Assembly: GCF_021352225.1 (NCBI RefSeq)
Contig: NZ_JAAUVI010000001.1
Location: 1,088,191 to 1,152,190 of the forward strand
From: Methylobacterium sp. C25
Lineage (GTDB): Bacteria; Pseudomonadota; Alphaproteobacteria; Rhizobiales; Beijerinckiaceae
Direction: 5' to 3'
DNA: 64,000 bases
The notes beneath the pieces are model-generated. The model was not told where the DNA came from. It made no database searches and saw only the letters and a program-made list of their open reading frames with translations. The first letter of the stretch is position 1; the number at the start of each line of letters is the position of its first letter. The translations under genes and the position numbers were made by a program. Shown here piece after piece: positions 16,662 through 25,076 of this stretch.

Positions 16662-17534
16662 TCAACCGTCGGAGACGCCTTGCAACTCCGCCGTGCTCGC
16701 CAGGATTGTTTCCTGCAGGGCGCTTGCGACGATGTGGTGGCGTCCCGGCCCGAGTACCACGAACTCGACTTCACCGATCGCAGGCAGTCCGGCCGCGTCA
16801 GGAACGGGCGCAAGGCCCGGCGGCATCACCTTGGCCGAGTGCGGCGCGATGCCCAGACCTGCTTCGACGGCTGCATGGAGTCCCATCAGGCTGCCGCTGG
16901 TACAGGCGATCCGCCAGGATCGGCCCGCCGCTTCGAGGGCATCGAGTGCCAGGGTGCGGTTCATCGAGGGAGGCGGATGGAGGACCAGGGGGACGGGCTG
17001 CGCTGTGTCGGGGATGAGGCCTGGGCGGCCGGCCCAGATTAGGTGCTCCGCCCAAGCTAACTCGCCTCGCGGATCGCCACGACGACGCTTGCAGAAGATC
17101 ACGTCGAGCTCGCCTGCGTCATAGCCCTGGTAGAGTGCACGGCTCAGCCCGACAGTGAGCTGCAGGTCGACGGAGGGGTGGCGGTCGGCGAAACGCGCCA
17201 GGACCTGGGCGAGAGCCGACAGGGTGTAGTCCTCAGACACGCCGAGGCGGATGCGTCCGCGCAGGCCGCTCGGCGAGAAGAAGGCGCGCAGTCGGTCATG
17301 CGCTTCCAGCACATCGCGGGCGAAGCCGATCAGCGCCTGACCATCCGGCGTCGGCGCGACATGGTGGGTGTCGCGCATCAGCAGGGAGCGACCGAGTGCC
17401 TGTTCCAGCCGCGCAATGTGCCCGCTAACCGTGGATTGGCGCACGCCGAGCGCCTGAGCTGCTGCCGTGAAGCTGCTGTTCTCGATGACAGCCAGGAAGG
17501 ACCGGAGCAGGTCGATGTTGAGGTTGCTCATCAT
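16662..17534 (-). CDS. LysR-family transcriptional regulator
   Basis: 290 residues. The helix-turn-helix is at about 7-65 (IDLLRSFLAVIENSSFTAAAQ, then ALGVRQSTVSGHIARLEQALG), with the effector-binding domain behind. It starts with two adjacent ATGs overlapped by a perfect inverted repeat, which suggests autoregulation. It is divergent from the small membrane protein/DUF1275 pair 97 bp away, its likely target. It belongs to the general LysR group with PF03466; the effector is unknown. Confidence 0.92.
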   Translation of the reverse strand: MMSNLNIDLLRSFLAVIENSSFTAAAQALGVRQSTVSGHIARLEQALGRSLLMRDTHHVAPTPDGQALIGFARDVLEAHDRLRAFFSPSGLRGRIRLGVSEDYTLSALAQVLARFADRHPSVDLQLTVGLSRALYQGYDAGELDVIFCKRRRGDPRGELAWAEHLIWAGRPGLIPDTAQPVPLVLHPPPSMNRTLALDALEAAGRSWRIACTSGSLMGLHAAVEAGLGIAPHSAKVMPPGLAPVPDAAGLPAIGEVEFVVLGPGRHHIVASALQETILASTAELQGVSDG

Positions 17535-17544
17535 GCTTCATGAT
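17530..17544. promoter_or_regulatory. Putative LysR operator over its own start codon (ATCAT-N5-ATGAT)
   Basis: A perfect 5-bp inverted repeat with 5-bp spacer covers the LysR start codon. A second AT-rich dyad around GATATC follows at about 17550. Position suits autorepression; no experimental support. Confidence 0.35.
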
Positions 17545-17630
17545 AACCGATATCCGTACCGTCTGAGAGCGCAGTAGGCCTAAGGGTTCACGTCGAAGTC
17601 GTTTTCGAGCCAGATGCCGAGCCCTGTGCG

Positions 17631-17849
17631 ATGACCGCCCCCGTCGTTATGGCCACGATCTTCGTCGGCGGATGCGTTGCCATCCAGGCGCTTGGCAAGT
17701 GGGCGCGCTACATCACCGAGGCGCTCGCCGCGCTACTGGCGGCGGCCGTGCTAATGGTGACGATCCTCTACCTCTGCGAGCGGTGGCCGAACTACTACGC
17801 CAACCCCCGGATGCCGGTCGCCGTGACCTTCTCGTCCGATGTCGACTAG
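17631..17849 (+). CDS. Small two-helix membrane protein (72 aa)
   Basis: 72 residues with two hydrophobic segments (about 4-20 and 28-49), then a short polar tail (RWPNYYANPRMPVAVTFSSDVD). It overlaps the start of the DUF1275 gene by 11 bp, so it is probably translationally coupled to it. The divergent LysR gene is its likely regulator. No recognised family. Confidence 0.6.
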   Translation: MTAPVVMATIFVGGCVAIQALGKWARYITEALAALLAAAVLMVTILYLCERWPNYYANPRMPVAVTFSSDVD

Positions 17850-18555
17850 CGCAGCGCAAACTCTCGCTCGGCCCGCCTCCGCCGGCACGGCCCTCGCCTT
17901 TGTCGCCGGCTTCGTCGATGCCGCGGCCTTCATCGCGCTGACGGGCCTTTTCACGGCACATGTCACCGGAAACTTCGTCCTGATCGGTGCCGAGCTCGTC
18001 ACGAGTTCTACCGGTGTCTTCGCAAAACTCCTGGCGCTGCCTGTCTTCATGGGAGCAGTGGCGGCTGCGCGCATTCTTTCGCTGCTGCTGGAACGGCAGG
18101 GCTCCGATGCGCTGCCCTGGCTGCTCGCCGTCGAGGCAGCCCTGCTTGCGGGGTTTGGCTTGTGTGGAACGTTGTGGTCGCCCATCGGTGCGCCAGATGG
18201 GGTGCCGGCCCTTCTCGTCGGCATGCTCGCGGTCGCAGCCATGGGCTTGCAGAACGCGATTGGCCGGCTGTCACTCGGCCATCTTGCGCCAACCACGGTG
18301 ATGACCGTCAGCGTGAGCCAGGCCGTAATCGACGCGACGGACCTTGCCTTGAAGACCGCGCAAAACCCAGGTCAGACGCGCGCGCGGTTCGTGCGCCTGC
18401 TTCCGGCCATCGTCGCCTTTGCGGCAGGAGCACTCATGGGAGCTTTAGGGGTTGCCCAGTTGAGCTTCGCCTGCATCGGGCTGCCGATTCTGGTGTTGAT
18501 CGCCTTGACCGTATTGGCGATCACGCCGCCTGCTGCTTCGAATCCAACGCCTTGA
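17839..18555 (+). CDS. DUF1275 (YoaK-like) membrane protein
   Basis: 238 residues with about six hydrophobic segments. The family hallmarks are present: AGFVDAAAFIALTGLFTAHVTGN near the N-terminus and AMGLQNAIGRLSLG plus APTTVMTVSVSQ in the middle. Function of the family is not established; it is often called a conserved inner-membrane protein. Its last 35 bp overlap the 3' end of the convergent panE gene. Confidence 0.88.
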   Translation: MSTSAAQTLARPASAGTALAFVAGFVDAAAFIALTGLFTAHVTGNFVLIGAELVTSSTGVFAKLLALPVFMGAVAAARILSLLLERQGSDALPWLLAVEAALLAGFGLCGTLWSPIGAPDGVPALLVGMLAVAAMGLQNAIGRLSLGHLAPTTVMTVSVSQAVIDATDLALKTAQNPGQTRARFVRLLPAIVAFAAGALMGALGVAQLSFACIGLPILVLIALTVLAITPPAASNPTP

Positions 18556-19420
18556 TCAGAGTGTACAGCACACGGTTCACGGGCGTCGGCACGTTCAGGG
18601 CCTGACCTCGGCGGACGATGGTGCCGTTGAGGTGGTCGATCTCACTCGGGCGGCCCCGCGCCAAATCCTGCGCCGTCGATGAAAACTGGTCCGGCATCGT
18701 ATCGGCCAGCGCGAGGATGCCGGTCAGGCAGTCCGGTGGGATCGCGACGCCCGAGGCTGCCGCGACAGCCATGCATTCCTCGACGACATCGGTCATCACC
18801 GCATCGATGCCGGGAATGCCGATCAGGCGGCCATAGGGGAGCTGGGTCGTCGCCGAGAGCGCGTTGTAGGCGCAGTTCAGGATCAGCTTGCCCCACAGGG
18901 CATCGATGGCCCGGGCAGAGATCGTGGTCGGGACGCCAACAGCCTTGAAAACGGCGGCAATGGTCTCGCTCGTCGGACACTCGCCCATGATCAGGTCACC
19001 ACGGCCGTGATGCCTGACGTGGCCCGGCCCCGCCATCTCGGTGGCGACATAGACCGCCACCGGAACGACATGCCGCCCGATCACAGCCTGCAACCGCTCG
19101 GCGTTGTCGATGCCGTTCTGCAGGCTGAGCACCGTTGACCCAGGCGAGAGATGCGCGACGAGATCGCGGCCGACAGTCTCGGTGTCGCCCGACTTGACGC
19201 AGACCAGCACCAGTTCCGCATCCGCGACGTCATTGCTGTCCGTGGTGGCGGTCACGGGCACGGCTTCGCAGCTGGCGCCGATCTCGAGCAGGAGGCCATG
19301 CTCCCGCACTGCATCGACATGTGGCTGCCGGCCGATCAGCGTGACGGCGTGGCCGGCGCGCGCCAGCAGGCCGCCGTAATAGCAGCCGACCGCACCGGCT
19401 CCCATGACGGTAACCTTCAT
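18521..19420 (-). CDS. panE: 2-dehydropantoate 2-reductase
   Basis: 299 residues from the ATG at 19420; an ATG two codons upstream is possible. The NADPH Rossmann motif GAGAVG is at 7-12. The ketopantoate-reductase core is visible: the catalytic Lys in ALWGKLILNCAYNALSA and the substrate Glu in RPSEIDHLNG. It reduces 2-dehydropantoate to pantoate with NADPH in pantothenate/CoA synthesis, feeding PanC (encoded at 50139-50996). Several ApbA/PanE paralogues act on other 2-oxo acids, so the symbol is probable rather than certain. Its end overlaps the convergent DUF1275 gene by 35 bp. Confidence 0.82.
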   Translation of the reverse strand: MKVTVMGAGAVGCYYGGLLARAGHAVTLIGRQPHVDAVREHGLLLEIGASCEAVPVTATTDSNDVADAELVLVCVKSGDTETVGRDLVAHLSPGSTVLSLQNGIDNAERLQAVIGRHVVPVAVYVATEMAGPGHVRHHGRGDLIMGECPTSETIAAVFKAVGVPTTISARAIDALWGKLILNCAYNALSATTQLPYGRLIGIPGIDAVMTDVVEECMAVAAASGVAIPPDCLTGILALADTMPDQFSSTAQDLARGRPSEIDHLNGTIVRRGQALNVPTPVNRVLYTLIKALDSKQQAA

Positions 19421-19461
19421 CGACATTTGCTCCGCATTGCTGCCCCTGTCCGGGGGAGCCC

Positions 19462-20310
19462 CTAGGGCAACGTCTCGCGCGCTGCTACCTCCTCGCGCTG
19501 GCAGGCCGCCGCGTCAGGAATCGTGCCCTCTCCGGACAGGGCGGCTTTCAGCTCCGCCCGCGCCTTATCGAGATCGGCGCGGAAGCCGGCATCCCCCATC
19601 AGCGCCGCGACGACGATCGAGGCGTTGGTGCGCCCGGCCACCACGTCGCTCATCCAGTGCACTCCGCAGACGACGCGGCTCTCTCCGTAGAGGCGACCGC
19701 GCAGCAGCAGCGGCGTGGCCTTCTCTGGCAGCAGGCTCGCCATGATCAGGGCATAGGCCCAGCCCTGCGTCGCGTGGCCGGAAGGGTAGCTGAAACTGTC
19801 GGCGAGATGGGGATCGCGGGCCACGCAGATCGGCGCCTCGTTGCCGACGAAGGGGCGCAGCCGGCGATAATGGCGTTTCGGCGCGCGCACGGCGCGCACG
19901 AGGTCGAGGCGGGCGCGATCGAGCATCATGATCAGGGTCGGCACGCGTTTGGGATCGAGTCGGCGCGCGAGCACGCAGGACATGTTCTCCAACAACGCCT
20001 CGGAGCCCTCGGCCACGTCGCTGGTGGCGAGATCCCAGCGCGGGGTCCCGACCATCGCCCGCGTCATGTTGTAGACGGCACGGTCCGCGCTTTCGCCGGC
20101 GGTATGACCACCGGGCGGCGGCGGCAGGATCGCCAGAGTGTCGGGCGCCGTCTCGTCCGTGAGGTAGGGCTTCTGGGCCGGCTTGTCTGGGTTCACCGGA
20201 TCGGCGGAGAGCGAGGGTGCCGACTTCTCCTTGGCCTGCGCCACCGGCTCTGCCGCCAGCGGCGAGGTCGAGAGGAGAAGCGCAGCGAGCAGGCACGACA
20301 GGCGAAGCAT
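19462..20310 (-). CDS. Class A nonspecific acid phosphatase (PAP2 superfamily), periplasmic
   Basis: 282 residues from the ATG at 20310; two ATGs at 20340-20343 would add 10-11 residues. It begins with a signal peptide (MLRLSCLLAALLLSTSPLAA). The full acid-phosphatase triad is present: KRHYRRLRP (KX6RP), SYPSGHATQ (PSGH) and SRVVCGVHWMSD (SRX5HX3D). Such enzymes (PhoN-like) release phosphate from diverse organic phosphates in the periplasm. The four Cys may make disulfides. It lies 41 bp upstream of panE's start on the same strand side and is probably an independent unit. Confidence 0.9.
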   Translation of the reverse strand: MLRLSCLLAALLLSTSPLAAEPVAQAKEKSAPSLSADPVNPDKPAQKPYLTDETAPDTLAILPPPPGGHTAGESADRAVYNMTRAMVGTPRWDLATSDVAEGSEALLENMSCVLARRLDPKRVPTLIMMLDRARLDLVRAVRAPKRHYRRLRPFVGNEAPICVARDPHLADSFSYPSGHATQGWAYALIMASLLPEKATPLLLRGRLYGESRVVCGVHWMSDVVAGRTNASIVVAALMGDAGFRADLDKARAELKAALSGEGTIPDAAACQREEVAARETLP

Positions 20311-20411
20311 CGAATCGGTCCCGGATGACAATGGCCGCATCATGCGGCGTGATAACGGGGCGGGGAGGCCCCCTTGGCATCGACGTGCGACACCTGCGTC
20401 ACAGTTCCGTC

Positions 20412-21284
20412 TTAGACTACGCGGATCGCCGCAGCAGTCTCGCGTGGATATTCCTCATGCGGGCTCAGGGCTCCGGGAATCCGGGCTGCCGAGACGTTCT
20501 CGTCGTCGATCAGCGCGTCCATCTCGGCACCGGAGCGACGCGGCGCGGATTCCGGCCGCAGCACCTTGATCGGAGGCAATCCCTCACGAAACAGGCCGAG
20601 GAAGGCCGTGCGGCTCGCCACCGGATCGAGGCCGCCGGTGACGAAAGCTGCGGTCCCGAACCGTCCGCCGCGCTGGCGCGTGATCGCGTGCTTGGCCGCG
20701 ATCGCCTCCGGCGTGACATGGGCCGGATCGGCATAGACATGCGCGCGCATCATCCGGCCGATCACCGGGCGGCTGATGTTGAGCCGGTAGAGCCACTTGC
20801 CGGTCACCGGCCGTTCGATCGCCCTGCGGATCCGCCCGAACCAGGCTGCGCGCGCCTCGCCCATCATGGTGGGCAGCGGCCCGCGCCAGGTCGGCGCGAT
20901 CAGCACCAGTCGTCCAAACGCCGTCGGATACCGGCCGGCCGCCGCCACGAGATAGCCGGCCGCATGGCCCGCTGCGACGCCGAGGGCGTAGGGACCGGGC
21001 GCGGCGTCGAGCAGCGCATCGAGGAAGGCATGAAGGCTGGCCGGCTCCAGCGGAACCTGCGCTCTGTCCCGTGCGCCGAAGCCCGGCCAGTCGGGGACGA
21101 GGCAGCGATGCGAGGCCGACAATTCGCGCGCCAGCGGAAGCATCTCCTCCCGCGACGAGATCGAGGACAGGGCCGGCAGGAGCAGCGCCTCCGATCCCTC
21201 GCCGAGCACGTCGCAGGGCGTCGCGACGTGATGGCCGGCAACGATCAGATCGAGGGTGCGGGTGGCGTGGACAGGGGCTGCCAT
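20412..21284 (-). CDS. Alpha/beta-hydrolase-fold protein lacking the nucleophile serine
   Basis: 290 residues with alpha/beta-hydrolase landmarks: CLVPDWPGFGARDR (strand and oxyanion region, about 61-74), then the nucleophile elbow at 102-106. There the usual GxSxG reads GVAAG, with Ala104 in place of the Ser nucleophile. A His near the C-terminus (SPHEEYP) stays. The rest (RLVLIAPTWRGPLPTMMG) is typical of esterase/haloperoxidase-like members. If the reading is right it is either a pseudo-enzyme or uses other chemistry. It is 102 bp upstream of the acid phosphatase gene, same strand. Confidence 0.75.
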   Translation of the reverse strand: MAAPVHATRTLDLIVAGHHVATPCDVLGEGSEALLLPALSSISSREEMLPLARELSASHRCLVPDWPGFGARDRAQVPLEPASLHAFLDALLDAAPGPYALGVAAGHAAGYLVAAAGRYPTAFGRLVLIAPTWRGPLPTMMGEARAAWFGRIRRAIERPVTGKWLYRLNISRPVIGRMMRAHVYADPAHVTPEAIAAKHAITRQRGGRFGTAAFVTGGLDPVASRTAFLGLFREGLPPIKVLRPESAPRRSGAEMDALIDDENVSAARIPGALSPHEEYPRETAAAIRVV

Positions 21285-21510
21285 GATCGCGTGTTTACGT
21301 GGAGCGGATCGCTACGCGGGCTCTTCTGCCGCCGATTCACGTCGCCGGCAGAGATTAAATCATGCAGCCCTGCATCGATCCATGGCGGGGGCGGTATATC
21401 GAGACACCTAGAGCCGTATCCGACCTGATTGCATCAGGCCGGCGGCTCCAGGTCTTCGAGTTGACGCTCTTTCCTTCGACGAACCGGTATCCACTTCGTC
21501 AGAAGGCGCT

Positions 21511-21909
21511 CTAGGCGCCCGTCACGAGCGACCAGATCACCTGCCCCAAGGCGCCGAAGAGGAGCACCGCGCCGGCAAGCGCCTGGATGTAGAAGCCCAT
21601 CGCCCGACCGGACGGGGCCCGGACATAGCCGAGGAAATAGACGATCCGACCGATCGCCCAGATCACGCCGAGCAAAGCCGCGGGCTTGTCGCCCCAGCCG
21701 AAGGCGAAAAGCCAGAGCGCGGGCAGGAAGATCGGCATCCATTCCAGCGTGTTCATGTGGGCGCGGATGGTGCGCTCCAGCAGATCGTTTCCGGTCATGG
21801 CCGGAGCCGGAATCCCCACGGCACCGCGGGTGCGGCCAACCTGCATGGACATCCAGAAATAGACGAGCACGCTCAGAAGCGTAGCGAGGGAGGTAGCGGG
21901 AAAGGGCAT
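21511..21909 (-). CDS. MAPEG-family membrane protein
   Basis: 132 residues from the ATG at 21909; an ATG at 21939 would add 10. Four hydrophobic segments with the family core: RAHMNTLEWMPIFLPALWL, then a basic/aromatic loop IGRIVYFLGYVRAPSGRAMGF. The MAPEG fold includes membrane glutathione transferases and eicosanoid enzymes; bacterial members are mostly uncharacterised. The 226-bp gap to the alpha/beta hydrolase gene (21285-21510) shows no convincing gene. Confidence 0.85.
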   Translation of the reverse strand: MPFPATSLATLLSVLVYFWMSMQVGRTRGAVGIPAPAMTGNDLLERTIRAHMNTLEWMPIFLPALWLFAFGWGDKPAALLGVIWAIGRIVYFLGYVRAPSGRAMGFYIQALAGAVLLFGALGQVIWSLVTGA

Positions 21910-21995
21910 GCGGGAATCCGACTGAACGAGACCCGTCATATGGCCACGCTTGGACGGCGATCCAGTCGCCGCACGGCTGGGGCGAACGCCGCCGA

Positions 21996-22022
21996 TGTCA
22001 CATCCGGCGATTCCTTTTCGTC
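21996..22022 (+). promoter_or_regulatory. ECF41-type promoter (TGTCACA-N16-CGTC)
   Basis: TGTCACA at 21996-22002, exactly 16 bases, then CGTC at 22019-22022. This is an exact match to the published consensus for promoters used by ECF41 sigma factors. It lies 34 bp before the carboxymuconolactone-decarboxylase-like gene whose downstream neighbour encodes an ECF41 sigma factor, so the operon is probably autoregulated. Confidence 0.85.
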
Positions 22023-22055
22023 ATGAGAGCGAACCATGTGAAACGGAGACCGACC

Positions 22056-22523
22056 ATGACCGCCAGACTCGACCCCTACACCGCCGCTCCGCAGCTCATG
22101 AAGCAATGGATGGCGGTCTCTCTGGCCGCCGGTGCCAGCCTCGAACCCCGGCTCATCGAACTCGTGAAGATCCGCGCCTCGCAGATCAATGCCTGCGCCA
22201 ATTGCCTCAACATGCACACGGTCGAGGCGCGGGCGCGGGGCGAGACCGAGCAGCGTCTCCACCTCCTCTCGGCTTGGCGCGAGGCGCCTTGCTATACCGA
22301 TCGCGAACGTGCTGCCCTTGGCTGGACTGAGGCACTGACACGTCTCTCCGATGGTCCTCCCCGCGAAGACGCCTACGACGCCCTCGCGGCGCAGTTCGGC
22401 AAGGACGAGCAGGTGAAGCTCACCGTGATGATCAACGTGATCAACGGCTGGAACCGCCTCGCCGTCGGCTTCGGGCTCTGGATGGAGCCGGAGGCCGTCA
22501 AATCTCAGCAGGCGGTCGGCTGA
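22056..22523 (+). CDS. Carboxymuconolactone decarboxylase/AhpD-like protein (ECF41 target)
   Basis: 155 residues. The ATG at 22056 follows GGAG by 8 bases; the earlier frame opening at 22023 overlaps the promoter. The AhpD/CMD core carries the redox motif C47-x-x-C50 with His54 (INACANCLNMHTVEARARG), as in alkylhydroperoxidase-type proteins that handle peroxides through a Cys pair. It overlaps the sigma-factor start by one base (TGATG). CMD-like proteins are the usual partners of ECF41 sigma factors, and the exact ECF41 promoter upstream makes this their target. Its physiological substrate is unknown. Confidence 0.9.
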   Translation: MTARLDPYTAAPQLMKQWMAVSLAAGASLEPRLIELVKIRASQINACANCLNMHTVEARARGETEQRLHLLSAWREAPCYTDRERAALGWTEALTRLSDGPPREDAYDALAAQFGKDEQVKLTVMINVINGWNRLAVGFGLWMEPEAVKSQQAVG

Positions 22524-23392
22524 TGGCACAGACGACGGGCGAGGACGCTGCGCTTTCCTTCGATCCGCTGCGCCCTCGCCTGATCCGGGTCGCCTATCGC
22601 ATGCTCGGCTCGGTGGCCGATGCCGAGGACGTGGTGCAAGAGGCCTTCATCCGCTGGATGGGAGCGGACCGCAGCCAGGTCCGGGAGCCGGAGGCCTTCT
22701 TGCGCCGGGTGGTGACCCGGCTCTGCCTCGACCAGTTGGGATCGGCTCGCCGCCGGCGCGAGACCTATACCGGCCCCTGGCTGCCCGAGCCCATGGTCGA
22801 GGAGCCGGAGGATGATGATGTCACTCTGCCGCTGATGCTGGCGTTGGAGCGTCTCTCGCCGCTCGAGCGCGCTGCCTTCCTGCTGCACGACGTGTTTGGA
22901 GTCGCGTTCGAGGAAGTGGCGACGACGATCGACCGCGATCCCGCTGCCTGCCGCCAGCTCGCCACGCGGGCCAGGGCCCATGTCCGCGAAGCTCGACCGC
23001 GCTTCCAGGTCGAGAGGCAGCGCGGGCTCGACATCGCGCAGGCCTTCTTCGCGGCCTCACGCAGCGGCGATATGACGGCGCTTGGCGCGATGCTCGCCGC
23101 CGATGTGAGCCTTCACTCGGATGGTGGCGGCAAGCGCTCCGCGGCCTTGCGCGTGCTGTTCGGCATCGAGGACGTCATGAAGGTCCACACGGCGCTGGCC
23201 GTCCATTTCGGCAAGCAGCCCTCGGAGCTGGTTCATGCCGGTCTCATCAATGGCCTGCCCGGCTTCGTCACGCGCGAGGCGGATGGCGAGTTGCAGACGA
23301 CCGCACTCGACATCGAGGATGGGCGCGTCACGGCGATCTACGTGATGCGAAACCCGGACAAGCTGAAGCACCTGCGTCCACGCTACGGCTGA
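22523..23392 (+). CDS. ECF41-family RNA polymerase sigma factor with SnoaL-like C-terminal domain
   Basis: 289 residues. Sigma region 2 is at about 14-76 (IRVAYRMLGSVADAEDVVQEAFIRW), region 4 at about 105-158 (LSPLERAAFLLHDVFGVAFEEVA). The ECF41 hallmarks are all present: WLPEP in the inter-domain linker (about 90-94), DGGGK and NGLPGF in the C-terminal NTF2/SnoaL-like domain (about 170-289). In this group the fused C-terminal domain controls sigma activity in place of a separate anti-sigma factor; no anti-sigma gene is seen nearby. The start overlaps the stop of the CMD gene (TGATG), so the two are coupled. Confidence 0.93.
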   Translation: MAQTTGEDAALSFDPLRPRLIRVAYRMLGSVADAEDVVQEAFIRWMGADRSQVREPEAFLRRVVTRLCLDQLGSARRRRETYTGPWLPEPMVEEPEDDDVTLPLMLALERLSPLERAAFLLHDVFGVAFEEVATTIDRDPAACRQLATRARAHVREARPRFQVERQRGLDIAQAFFAASRSGDMTALGAMLAADVSLHSDGGGKRSAALRVLFGIEDVMKVHTALAVHFGKQPSELVHAGLINGLPGFVTREADGELQTTALDIEDGRVTAIYVMRNPDKLKHLRPRYG

Positions 23393-23528
23393 TCGGCAGA
23401 GCCATGTGTCGGTGAGGCAGTAAAGCCACTGTGCCGAGCCCACCTGTGTTGCGTTAACCAATCATATACCATGCGGGCCTAGCGGATCGAGGGAGAACAG
23501 GCGTGTTTTCGCCCCCTTGAGTCCAGTC

Positions 23529-24146
23529 ATGTCCGTCGCAGAGTTTGTCCTTCCGTGGTTGAATGCCGCCGGAAGTCACTTCGATATTTTCGGAAGTCTT
23601 GGCCTCTGCCTCGGTTTCGCCGCGGGAACGATGCCACGTAGGAATCTCATCTTGCTGACGGCGGCAGCGGGTTCTTCCTGCTTCGCGATGCATTTCCTGC
23701 GTCTCGGTGCCTATACCGGCGCGGCGATGTGCACACTCTCGCTCCTGCAGAGCCTCGTCTCGGCTGTCTGCCTGGGCTCGCGCAAGCGGTCGGGATTCGT
23801 GGCGCCCGTTTTCGCCCTGAGCAGTCTCGCAGCCGCATCCCTGACGCTCGCCAGTTGGAATGGCTGGCCATCGGGCTGCGCCGCGATCGGCCTGTTCTTC
23901 TCGACCTGCGGCCGTCTTCAGAACGATCCGCAGCGGATGCGGCTGCTTTTCGTCGGATCGTCCTCGTTCTGGGCCGGCCATAACTGCCTGATCGGCTCGC
24001 CCTTTGCCCTGACCTGCGATCTTCTGACGATTTCAGGACTGATCATCGCCCTGTGGCGCGCCGGATCGACCCGGCCTGCGCCCCTCTCTCCGGCTGTGCC
24101 GGAGAGCCTGCCCGCGCTCGATCTCAGGTCCGCAGCAGTTCGTTGA
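23529..24146 (+). CDS. YgjV-family inner-membrane protein
   Basis: 205 residues from the ATG at 23529; the frame also opens at an upstream TTG. About six hydrophobic segments with family features: [35 protein letters not shown] and [21 protein letters not shown]. The family has no settled function. Its last 23 bp overlap the end of convergent dapD. The 136-bp gap upstream holds no visible gene. Confidence 0.72.
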   Translation: MSVAEFVLPWLNAAGSHFDIFGSLGLCLGFAAGTMPRRNLILLTAAAGSSCFAMHFLRLGAYTGAAMCTLSLLQSLVSAVCLGSRKRSGFVAPVFALSSLAAASLTLASWNGWPSGCAAIGLFFSTCGRLQNDPQRMRLLFVGSSSFWAGHNCLIGSPFALTCDLLTISGLIIALWRAGSTRPAPLSPAVPESLPALDLRSAAVR

Positions 24147-24978
24147 TGCCGGTCTTGGCGCGGGTCTTGGCGTCCACGCGCTTCACGATCACGGCGCAGT
24201 AGAGGCCGGGGCCCGGAGTGCCGTCCGGCAGCGGCTTGCCGGGGGTCGTGCCCGAGACCACCACCGAGTAGGGCGGTACGCGGCCGTAGAAGGTCTCGCC
24301 GGTGGTGCGGTCGATGATGCGGGTCGAGGCGCCGATATAGACGCCCATCGAGAGCACCGAGCCCTCGCCGACGATCACGCCTTCGGCCACCTCGGCGCGA
24401 GCGCCGACGAAGCAATTGTCCTCGATGATCACCGGATTGGCCTGGAGCGGCTCGAGCACACCCGCGATGCCGGCGCCGCCGGAGATGTGGCAGTTCTTCC
24501 CGACCTGCGCACAGGAGCCGATGGTCACCCAGGTATCGACCATGGTGCCCTCGCCGACATGGGCGCCGAGGTTGATGAAGGATGGCATCAGCACGGCGCC
24601 CGGCGCGATGAAGGAGCCGCGGCGCACGAAGCAGCCCGGCACGGCACGGAAGCCGCCGGCACGGAATTCCCGCTCGGTCCAGCCCTCGAACTTCGAGGGC
24701 ACCTTGTCCCACCAGGGCGAGGCGTTCGGGCCACCCTCGATCGCGCTCATATCGTTGAGGCGGAAAGAGAGCAGCACGGCCTTCTTGAGCCACTGGTTCA
24801 CCTGCCAGCCTTCGCCCGGCTGATCGCCGGTCTTGTAGGCGACGCGCTCCTTGCCGGAATCGAGCAGGTTGAGCGCCTCGTCCACGGCCTCGCGGACAGC
24901 GCCGGTGGTCGTGGTGGAGACGCTCCCGCGGTCTTCCCAGGCGGCTTCGATGGTCTGGGCGAGATCGTCGTGGGACAT
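24124..24978 (-). CDS. dapD: 2,3,4,5-tetrahydropyridine-2,6-dicarboxylate N-succinyltransferase
   Basis: 284 residues, the usual DapD length. The N-terminal helical domain is followed by a left-handed beta helix of hexapeptide repeats (about 100-240: [59 protein letters not shown]). The enzyme adds succinyl from succinyl-CoA in the succinylase route to meso-diaminopimelate and lysine, supplying the cell wall. It appears to be transcribed alone; the GST gene lies 98 bp upstream on the same strand. Its end overlaps the convergent ygjV-like gene. Confidence 0.95.
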   Translation of the reverse strand: MSHDDLAQTIEAAWEDRGSVSTTTTGAVREAVDEALNLLDSGKERVAYKTGDQPGEGWQVNQWLKKAVLLSFRLNDMSAIEGGPNASPWWDKVPSKFEGWTEREFRAGGFRAVPGCFVRRGSFIAPGAVLMPSFINLGAHVGEGTMVDTWVTIGSCAQVGKNCHISGGAGIAGVLEPLQANPVIIEDNCFVGARAEVAEGVIVGEGSVLSMGVYIGASTRIIDRTTGETFYGRVPPYSVVVSGTTPGKPLPDGTPGPGLYCAVIVKRVDAKTRAKTGINELLRT

Positions 24979-25076
24979 CAGAGGCTTTCGGCACGGGACA
25001 GACAGGCGGCCTCTCTACAAAAGCCGCCCGTTGCTGTCACCGTTCGCGGCTCGATGTCCCGCTATGCCAGCGCCGC

